46,275 bases of DNA from PALSA-607 sp036501485. Lineage in GTDB: Bacteria > Actinomycetota > Actinomycetes > Acidothermales > Acidothermaceae. A model generated the notes under the pieces. That model ran no database searches and was not told the origin of the DNA. It saw only the letters and a list, made by a program, of their open reading frames with translations. How positions within the stretch are numbered: the first letter of the stretch is position 1; the number at the start of each line of letters is the position of its first letter. Below, in pieces: positions 39,549 through 46,275 of the stretch. A program made the translations under genes and the position numbers. The stretch covers positions 1-46,275 of the forward strand of contig DASYAG010000101.1 in NCBI GenBank assembly GCA_036501485.1. The letters run 5' to 3'.

Positions 39549-41003
39549 TGGGATTCGTAGCGTCGCCACTGTGCCGCCTCCGGGCCGCTCTCGTACGTCG
39601 AGCCGGCCGCGAAGATCACCCTCGACCAACGTCCTGACGATCTGCAGCCCCAGCCTCGGCGATGCCGACATCGAAAACCCGACGGGCAGTCCCTCACCGT
39701 CATCGGCGACCACGATCTCGAGCTCATGTTCAAGGCGACCGGTCGACACCTCGACCACTCCAGACCTACCCCGCAGCCCGTGTTCAAGAGCGTTTTGCAG
39801 CAACTCCGTAAGCACCATCGAGAGCGGGGTTGCCAGGCCGGCCGGCAACAGTCCAAAGGTGCCGACGCGTCGAGGCAGCGAGCCCGACTCAGCTGCCGAG
39901 ACCTCGCCCACCATCGCGATCAGACGATCAGCGACCGGGTCGAAGTCGATCGGACCATCGAGCGTTTGCGACAACGTGTCGTGCACCAAAGCAATCGCCC
40001 TGACGCGCCGCACCGCCTCTTCGAGCGCAGCACGCGCCTCCGGGATGTCGAGCCGTCGAGCCTGCAGCCGCAAGAGTGCGGCCACCGTCTGCAGGTTGTT
40101 CTTGACCCGGTGATGAATCTCGCGAATCGTCGCGTCCTTGCTCACGAGCGCGCGCTCGCGACGCCGCAACTCCGTGACGTCGCGAAGCAACACCAAGGTG
40201 CCGACCCGCTCGCCACCGGGCAGCAACGGAATTGATCGCAGCCTCAAAACGACCCCGCGTGCCTCGACCTCGACGTCCGACTCTCGGCCCGACCCACCGC
40301 TGACCAGCCAGCTGATCGGCTCGTCCACGAGGCCGACGGGCGGTGCCAGCGTCGCGGTCGTCTCGCCGAGGTGGATCCCAACGACATCGCCGGTCAGCCC
40401 AAGTCGCCGATAGGCCGAAACGGCGTTCGGGCTCGCATACGACACCAGCCCCTCGGCGTCCAGGCGAAGCAACCCGTCGCCGGCACGAGGCGAGCTATCC
40501 GAATCAACCTGCCCGCCCGGAAACGGAAATCTGCCTTCTGCGACCATCCGGGCGAGGTCGGCCGCGCTCGCGAGGTAGGTCAGCTCGAGTCGACTCGGCG
40601 TGCGCGCCGTCGCCAGATTCGTGTGCCGAGCGACGACCGCGATGACCCGGTCGTTGTGCCGAACCGGGATGGTCTCCTCGCGAACCGGAATCCCCTCGCC
40701 CCACTCCGGATCGCCCTCGCGACAGATGCGGCCTTCACGCCACGCACGGTCGACCAGGATTCGCTTGCCGTCGGCGATCCGCTGCCCGACCTTGTCTTCG
40801 ACATACGCCGTCTGCGCCGTCACCGGCCGAATCTGCGCGACCGCGATGAAGCCGGGCGGTTCGGACGTGCGAACCCACAACAGCAAATCGGCGAACGACA
40901 GATCCGCGAGGAGCTGCCATTCGCCGACAAGCAGGTGGAGCCAGTCAAGATCCGCATCGGCCAGCAACGTGTGGCGCCGGACGAGGTCGACCAGATCGGG
41001 CAC
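39531..41003 (-). CDS. pdtaS: PdtaS-like sensor histidine kinase
   Basis: A soluble 490-residue histidine kinase. N-terminal GAF_2-like region (residues 1-180: DLVDLVRRHTLLADADLDWL, REETIPVRHNDRVIAVVARH), a PAS domain (about 185-280: GLLRLDAEGLVSYASPNAVS) and the HisKA_2-type box IREIHHRVKNNLQTVAALL with His297/His298, then a HATPase with ELLQNALEHG and DDGEGLPVGF. No membrane helix is present. In mycobacteria PdtaS phosphorylates the antiterminator PdtaR in answer to copper/NO and nutrients; a pdtaR gene is not in the window. GTG start; convergent with whiB1. Confidence 0.93.
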   Translation of the reverse strand: MPDLVDLVRRHTLLADADLDWLHLLVGEWQLLADLSFADLLLWVRTSEPPGFIAVAQIRPVTAQTAYVEDKVGQRIADGKRILVDRAWREGRICREGDPEWGEGIPVREETIPVRHNDRVIAVVARHTNLATARTPSRLELTYLASAADLARMVAEGRFPFPGGQVDSDSSPRAGDGLLRLDAEGLVSYASPNAVSAYRRLGLTGDVVGIHLGETTATLAPPVGLVDEPISWLVSGGSGRESDVEVEARGVVLRLRSIPLLPGGERVGTLVLLRDVTELRRRERALVSKDATIREIHHRVKNNLQTVAALLRLQARRLDIPEARAALEEAVRRVRAIALVHDTLSQTLDGPIDFDPVADRLIAMVGEVSAAESGSLPRRVGTFGLLPAGLATPLSMVLTELLQNALEHGLRGRSGVVEVSTGRLEHELEIVVADDGEGLPVGFSMSASPRLGLQIVRTLVEGDLRGRLDVRERPGGGTVATLRIPVRSAE

Positions 41004-41051
41004 GTTGAGACGACCGGTGCGCCCGACGAACGGCTGGTCTAGTCGGAGGTG

Positions 41052-42134
<1,083 letters not shown>

Positions 42135-42173
42135 CAGTGGGGCTCCTCGAAGATGTGGCGGTACATGTTCGCA

Positions 42174-42187
42174 TTGCAGTACTGCAA
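42174..42187. promoter_or_regulatory. Perfect 14-bp palindrome before the sugar ATPase gene
   Basis: TTGCAGTACTGCAA is its own reverse complement and lies 40-53 nt upstream of the ATPase start. Its placement suggests an operator for a dimeric regulator; the family is not known. Confidence 0.5.
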
Positions 42188-42249
42188 CCGGTCGCACTCC
42201 TGCGCGCGATGGTACGTGTGAGTTAGAACATCCTTAACGGAGGGTGTCA

Positions 42250-43179
42250 TTAGTCCCGCGCGTCGGCAAGACTAACGGCCGATCGGACCTGACCGGCAGA
42301 GGCCCGCAAGGCTTCTTCTGCCCGTTTTGTGGAGACTCCGGCCAGCAAGGCAACGACCGCGACCTTCGCGTTGCCTCCAGCCTCCTCCAGGACGGCGGCA
42401 GCGCGAGCGTCGTCGACGCCAGTTGCTTGGACGACGACACGTAGCGCCCGGCGACGAAGCTTGGCGTTGTCGGCGACGGCGTCGATCATGAGATTCCCGT
42501 AGGTGCGGCCCAACTTGACCATCACCAACGTGGAAATCGCGTTGAGCACGCACTTCTGGGCGGACCCAGCTTTCAGGCGGGTCGACCCGGCGATGATCTC
42601 GGCGCCGGTGGAGATCTCGATGGCTAGGTCGCTCACGGCCGCCAGCTCCGATCTCACCGTGCACGCGAAGCCGATGGTGAGTGCACCCGCGTTGCTGCCG
42701 GCGGCGATTCCGCCCAGCACATACGGCGTGCAGCCACTCGCACTGACGCCGAACACAACGTCGTTCGGGCTCGGTTCGAGGGCGCCCACGTCGGCCGCGC
42801 CGGCGCTCGCGAGGTCCTCGTAGTACTCGCGGCCCTCGGTGAAGCTGATGAGGCCGCCGGCAAGCACCGCAACGACCCGACCCGCCAAGCCATAGGAGGG
42901 CCCTATCTCGGCGGCGTCGACAGCGGCCATCCGGCCGCCTGTGCCGGCGCCGACGTAGACGAGCCGACCGCCGGCTGACATCTTGTCTGCGATCGCATCG
43001 ACCGCGACGGCGATCGAGGCAGCCGCCTCACGCATAGCGGCGGCGACGCTGAGTTGATCGTCGGCAAACACCCGGACGCTTTCGAGGGTCGTCCAAAGAT
43101 CGAAGTCGACCAGCTCTGGGCGGGTCGCTTCGGTGCTAAGAGCATCGAACCTTGCAGGGTCACCTTCGACAGGCAGCAC
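42250..43179 (-). CDS. murQ: N-acetylmuramic acid 6-phosphate etherase
   Basis: Cleaves the lactyl ether of MurNAc 6-phosphate to GlcNAc 6-phosphate and D-lactate in cell-wall recycling. 309 residues. FDALSTEATRPELVDFDLWT opens it; the SIS fold has YVGAGTGGRMAAVDAAEIGP with the active Glu, VVFGVSASGCTPYVLGGIA and GSTRLKAGSAQKCVLNAIST. The GTG at 43179 with GGGAGGTG upstream gives the normal length; a longer frame continues to 43284 but would run into the operators. Divergent from nagA. Confidence 0.94.
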   Translation of the reverse strand: MLPVEGDPARFDALSTEATRPELVDFDLWTTLESVRVFADDQLSVAAAMREAAASIAVAVDAIADKMSAGGRLVYVGAGTGGRMAAVDAAEIGPSYGLAGRVVAVLAGGLISFTEGREYYEDLASAGAADVGALEPSPNDVVFGVSASGCTPYVLGGIAAGSNAGALTIGFACTVRSELAAVSDLAIEISTGAEIIAGSTRLKAGSAQKCVLNAISTLVMVKLGRTYGNLMIDAVADNAKLRRRALRVVVQATGVDDARAAAVLEEAGGNAKVAVVALLAGVSTKRAEEALRASAGQVRSAVSLADARD

Positions 43180-43218
43180 GCTCGCGGCACCTCCCGTGAG
43201 AAACACTCGTGAAAGAAT

Positions 43219-43234
43219 ATTGGTCTGGACCAAT
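43219..43234. promoter_or_regulatory. DasR-like operator (dre) 1
   Basis: ATTGGTCTGGACCAAT has 7-bp inverted arms around TG and matches the GntR/DasR element TGGTCTAGACCA with two differences. It lies between murQ and nagA, whose substrates lead to GlcN 6-phosphate, the effector of DasR in streptomycetes. Confidence 0.7.
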
Positions 43235-43258
43235 TCCGCAGCAATGCTAGACACCCGG

Positions 43259-43274
43259 ATTGGTCTAGTCCAGA
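43259..43274. promoter_or_regulatory. DasR-like operator (dre) 2
   Basis: ATTGGTCTAGTCCAGA keeps TGGTCTAG-CCA, one mismatch from the TGGTCTAGACCA core. It is 40 bp from the first copy and nearer nagA. Confidence 0.65.
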
Positions 43275-43335
43275 ATCGAAGCATTCGAGTACGTCAGACT
43301 CGCCACCGCGGGTTCTCCGCACTGAAAGGATCCGG

Positions 43336-44514
43336 GTGGCCATCATCTCCGCCCCGCGACTGCTGGTCGAGGGGGCTCTGATCGGGCCAGGAGCCATCGT
43401 CGTTGACGGTTCCAGGATCGTCGATGTCATCGATGGCCGGCCGCCGGCGTCCATCGACCACCTCGCACTCGACAGCGGGTTGCTCTCCCCCGGCCTCATC
43501 GACCTGCAGATAAACGGGTGCCTCGGCGTCGACTTCGTTCGCGCGACGGACGACGAATGGGAGATGGTCGCGCGCGCATTGCCACGCGTCGGTGTCACCG
43601 CGTTTCAGCCGACCTACATCACCAATCCGATCCCTGCGTTGGTCGCCGGGCTGCTCCGCTTTGCAGCGGTGCGGCATCGTCTTGACGACGCTGGCGGTGC
43701 GCATGCACTCGGCGTCCATGTCGAAGGCCCGTTTCTGTCGCCTCGGCGCCGCGGCGTGCACGACGTGCGGTTCATGGTCGAACCCGATGCGACCAACCTC
43801 GACGCCTTGCTCGCGGATCCCTTGGCGACCGCGCAGATCACCATGCTCACGCTCGCGCCCGAGTTGCCAGGTGCGCTTGAGGCGATCCACAGGCTCGCCA
43901 TCGCGGGCATCGTGGTGTCCGTCGGGCACTCCGACGCCACCGGGGCGCAGGTGCACGAGGCGGTAGTCGCGGGCGCCCGCATGGTCACGCACATCTTCAA
44001 TGCGCAACGTGGCTTCGACCACCGCGAGCCCGGCGTGTCAGGGCAAGCGCTTTACGAGCAAGCCATGACCATCGGACTCATCGCTGACTTCGAGCACGTC
44101 TCCCCCGAAGCCTGCGCGATCACGCTGAACGCGGCGCCGGGCCGGGTCGCGCTCGTCACCGACGCGGTGGCACCTGCTGGCATGCCGCCAGGGACATACG
44201 AGCTCGGGGGGCAGCAGATTGCGATCTCGACCGGCGTGCCGCTCGCCCGCAATCTCGACGGCACCGTGGCGGGCGCAGCGACGTTTCTCGACCAGGCGGT
44301 CCGCAATCTCGTCGGCTTCGGTCGCGACATCGCCGAGGTGCTCATGGCCGCAACGACGGTGCCCGCGGACGCAGTGCACCGACCTGATCTGGGTCGGCTC
44401 GCGCCCGGTGCGCATGCCGACATCGTGTGGTGGGACGACGACTTGCAGCCAGTGCGTACCTGGGTCGACGGGGTGTGCGTCTACGACGCAGCGGCGATCG
44501 CTACCACGTCTTAG
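43336..44514 (+). CDS. nagA: N-acetylglucosamine-6-phosphate deacetylase
   Basis: Converts GlcNAc 6-phosphate to GlcN 6-phosphate and acetate. 392 residues with the amidohydrolase landmarks: LSPGLIDLQINGCLGVDF, HVEGPFLSPRRRGVHD with the metal Glu, VSVGHSDATGAQVHEA, MVTHIFNAQRGFDHREPG, and LVTDAVAPAGMPPGTY with the catalytic Asp. Starts with GTG; GGATCCGG precedes. Its 3' end overlaps the opposed SIS gene by 14 nt. Under the DasR-like sites with murQ. Confidence 0.95.
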   Translation: MAIISAPRLLVEGALIGPGAIVVDGSRIVDVIDGRPPASIDHLALDSGLLSPGLIDLQINGCLGVDFVRATDDEWEMVARALPRVGVTAFQPTYITNPIPALVAGLLRFAAVRHRLDDAGGAHALGVHVEGPFLSPRRRGVHDVRFMVEPDATNLDALLADPLATAQITMLTLAPELPGALEAIHRLAIAGIVVSVGHSDATGAQVHEAVVAGARMVTHIFNAQRGFDHREPGVSGQALYEQAMTIGLIADFEHVSPEACAITLNAAPGRVALVTDAVAPAGMPPGTYELGGQQIAISTGVPLARNLDGTVAGAATFLDQAVRNLVGFGRDIAEVLMAATTVPADAVHRPDLGRLAPGAHADIVWWDDDLQPVRTWVDGVCVYDAAAIATTS

Positions 44515-45544
44515 TGACCTTGAGCAGGCCGCGCGGGGCGTCGGGGTCGTAGCCACGCATGACCGCGAGCTGACGGGCGAGCATCTGCAGCGGAATGATC
44601 TCGGCGAGCGGCGAAAGTTCCTCAGGTAACCCGACAGGCAGTCGCAACGATGCGGCCTGCGGCGGCGGCTCGCGCAACCCCGACCCGACGATCGCGAGAG
44701 ACGTCTCGAGTTCGGCGAGCCGGTCGACTACGGGTTGCATTGCAGTCCCTCCGACGCCATCGCCCGCAATCGCTATGACGGCACTGTCGCGCTGCAGCAT
44801 CGCCATAGGGCCGTGCAACAAGTCGGCACCGGAGAATGCCTGGGCAGACATGTAACTGGTCTCCATGAGCTTCAGAGCCGCCTCACGTGCGGTCGGGTAC
44901 GAGTAGCCGCGACCCGTCACCACCAACCGCTCGACGCCTTCGAATCGTCGCGCGACCGCATCGACCTGCTCCGTATCACTCACCAGCACGCGAGCCGCCT
45001 CGACAACGCCGCGGGCCTGCGAGCCGTCGCCGCCACGCAGTGCGTCGACAAGCAAGTACAGCGACAGCAATTCCGCGGTGTAGCTCTTCGTTGCAGCAAC
45101 TGCCTGCTCCGGGCCAGCGAGCACGTCGATGTGCAGACGCGCAGCGGTGGCTAGCGCCGACGCCGACGCGTTCGTCACAGCAAGCGTCAGGGCTCCGCAT
45201 TGGCCGGCCGTCGTCAGCGACTCGACGAGGTCGGGCGATCCGCCTGATTGGCTGACGGCGACGAAAAGGACGTCGCGCAGATCCGGACGTGCGCCATAGG
45301 CCGTCATCGTTGACGGCGAGGCGAGGCCGGCAGGAAGGCCAAGAACGATCTCGACGAGATACTTGGCGTAGAGGGCGGCGTGATCACTGGTGCCACGCGC
45401 GGCCAGCACCACAAATCGGATTCCAGCCGCACCAACCTGCGCCGCGACCTTGCCGATGTCGGCGCGTCCATGATCGAGAATGCGGTCGAACACGGCTGGC
45501 TGTTCGGCGATCTCGCGCGCCATCAGTTCGCCGGCACCGGTCAT
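44501..45544 (-). CDS. SIS-domain glucosamine-6-phosphate deaminase/isomerase-like
   Basis: A 347-residue protein with two SIS domains. The first is VVLAARGTSDHAALYAKYLV and VAVSQSGGSPDLVESL; the second VVTGRGYSYPTAREAALKLM with LLHGPMAMLQ. It resembles the isomerase half of GlmS without the glutaminase part, as in NagB-II/AgaS-type deaminases. It would turn GlcN 6-phosphate into fructose 6-phosphate and ammonia, the step after NagA. The start overlaps the stop of the kinase gene upstream by one base (TAATG), so both are one operon. Confidence 0.9.
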   Translation of the reverse strand: MTGAGELMAREIAEQPAVFDRILDHGRADIGKVAAQVGAAGIRFVVLAARGTSDHAALYAKYLVEIVLGLPAGLASPSTMTAYGARPDLRDVLFVAVSQSGGSPDLVESLTTAGQCGALTLAVTNASASALATAARLHIDVLAGPEQAVAATKSYTAELLSLYLLVDALRGGDGSQARGVVEAARVLVSDTEQVDAVARRFEGVERLVVTGRGYSYPTAREAALKLMETSYMSAQAFSGADLLHGPMAMLQRDSAVIAIAGDGVGGTAMQPVVDRLAELETSLAIVGSGLREPPPQAASLRLPVGLPEELSPLAEIIPLQMLARQLAVMRGYDPDAPRGLLKVTKTW

Positions 45545-46275
45545 TAGATGCTCCTCGCTGTGCCGTGATCGGATCGTCGATGATGCCGCATCGCCAGGTC
45601 GACGGCGCCGAACTCAGGGGCGCGGGTTGCAGTTTGCGCACCAGTGGTCGAGACGAACCGGCTACGCACGTACGGATTGCTGAAGACCCCGCCATGCATA
45701 GCTACCGGCAACTCGTCGCCCCGTTTCTGACTGCTCAGTTGCCCACTGCTCAGTTGCCCACTGCCCAATTGCCCACTGCCCAACTGCGCACGCAGCACGT
45801 TCGCGAGGGCAATGAGGTAGTCGCAACCAGCATCGAGGATCGCGGTCATGACCGGGTCGTCGGGTAGTGCCATGACCGTGGGCGCCAGCCGGGTCAAGAG
45901 TTGACGATCGGCGGGATCGCGGTAGATCAGCCGCACGATCGCGTCGAAGTCGAGCCCGTACTCAGCTATGACCGCGGCTTCGAGTGCGGGGCTCTTCGGC
46001 CCGCTGCCGTCGTGAGAGTGCAGAGCAGCACGCATGGCCTGACTGGCGAACCAATACGCGCTTCCTTCGTCACCGACGAGAAACCCGTAACCGCCGGCCC
46101 GAGCAGTCCTGCCGTCGCCACTCTGGCCGAGAGCATTCGAGCCAGTGCCTGCAACGACGATGACACCCGGTCCGGCCCCGAAGGCGCCGGCCAGCGCAGC
46201 CTCAGTGTCATCGACAACGACGACATCGATGCGGGTCGCTGCGGTCAACCTGGCGCCCATGTCTGCCGCATGTTG
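45544..46275 (-). CDS. BadF/BadG-type N-acetylglucosamine kinase-like protein (partial)
   Basis: A sugar kinase of the BcrAD/BadFG fold; the N terminus lies beyond the window, as the frame stays open to the last base. Visible parts: VVVDDTEAALAGAFG, the phosphate-binding loop GVIVVAGTGSNALGQS, GGYGFLVGDEGSAYWFASQA, and the C-terminal MHGGVFSNPYVRS. The family includes GlcNAc/GlcN kinases, which fits the neighbours. A surface segment after ANVLRAQ is built of (G/S)SGQL repeats coded by a 15-bp tandem repeat, which is unusual in this fold. Coupled to the SIS gene by a one-base overlap. Confidence 0.87.
   Translation of the reverse strand, partial: QHAADMGARLTAATRIDVVVVDDTEAALAGAFGAGPGVIVVAGTGSNALGQSGDGRTARAGGYGFLVGDEGSAYWFASQAMRAALHSHDGSGPKSPALEAAVIAEYGLDFDAIVRLIYRDPADRQLLTRLAPTVMALPDDPVMTAILDAGCDYLIALANVLRAQLGSGQLGSGQLSSGQLSSQKRGDELPVAMHGGVFSNPYVRSRFVSTTGAQTATRAPEFGAVDLAMRHHRRSDHGTARSI
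45731..45790. repeat. 15-bp tandem repeat x4 in the kinase gene
   Basis: Units CTGCTCAGTTGCCCA (45731-45745), an identical copy (45746-45760), CTGCCCAATTGCCCA (45761-45775) and CTGCCCAACTGCGCA (45776-45790). In frame on minus, giving a repeated SGQL-type segment. Confidence 0.95.

Overview
This window comes from a high-GC actinobacterium. The markers are an Lsr2 nucleoid protein, a WhiB1-type protein, a DevS/DevR (DosS/DosR) pair, the fused actinobacterial Kgd (2-oxoglutarate dehydrogenase), a PdtaS-like kinase, an RsbW/SigF pair and a nickel superoxide dismutase with its processing peptidase. The order lipid kinase, whiB1, divergent pdtaS matches what I recall of Mycobacterium tuberculosis Rv3218-Rv3220c. 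Ni-SOD and the phosphoketolase cluster make a true Mycobacterium unlikely. I cannot name the genus from sequence alone. Genes are tightly packed, and many starts lie 6-8 nt behind a TAnnnT -10 element, as in leaderless actinobacterial transcripts.

Region 1 (1-10465) looks like a low-oxygen or energy-stress cluster. It holds the 3' part of a DevS-type kinase, a PPOX-fold protein, DevR, phosphate acetyltransferase, a two-helix membrane protein, a GNAT acetyltransferase, a stand-alone cyclic-nucleotide-binding protein, phosphoketolase and acetate kinase. Xfp, AckA and Pta together convert sugar phosphates to acetyl-phosphate, then to ATP plus acetate or to acetyl-CoA. GGGAC-N4-GACYC elements that resemble the DosR box lie about 43 nt before the predicted transcription starts of devR, the GNAT gene and xfp. 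This suggests that DevR controls the pathway.

Region 2 (10484-18123) holds an aldose-1-epimerase-like gene, a five-gene MacA/MacB-type ABC export operon that ends in two small secreted or anchored proteins, an SMP-30-type lactonase and a small protein. Region 3 (18124-28768) holds lsr2 behind a repeat-rich leader, tatB, a CBS/zinc-ribbon protein, pdhABC, an M15 peptidase, kgd and a DUF6104-like small gene: the entry to and a central step of the TCA cycle side by side. Region 4 (28794-36033) holds a quinone-oxidoreductase-like gene, a polar amino-acid ABC importer, a RmlC-like epimerase, a methyltransferase, membrane proteins, divergent sodX/sodN and a second GNAT.

Region 5 (36130-41003) is regulatory: rsbW-sigF, a membrane protein, a lipid kinase, whiB1 behind a CRP-like palindrome, and pdtaS. 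Region 6 (41052-46275) is an amino-sugar and cell-wall recycling locus: a sugar-importer ATPase, murQ, nagA, a SIS-domain deaminase/isomerase and a GlcNAc-kinase-like gene cut by the window end. Two DasR-like operators lie between murQ and nagA. No rRNA, tRNA, CRISPR array, transposase or prophage gene was seen.
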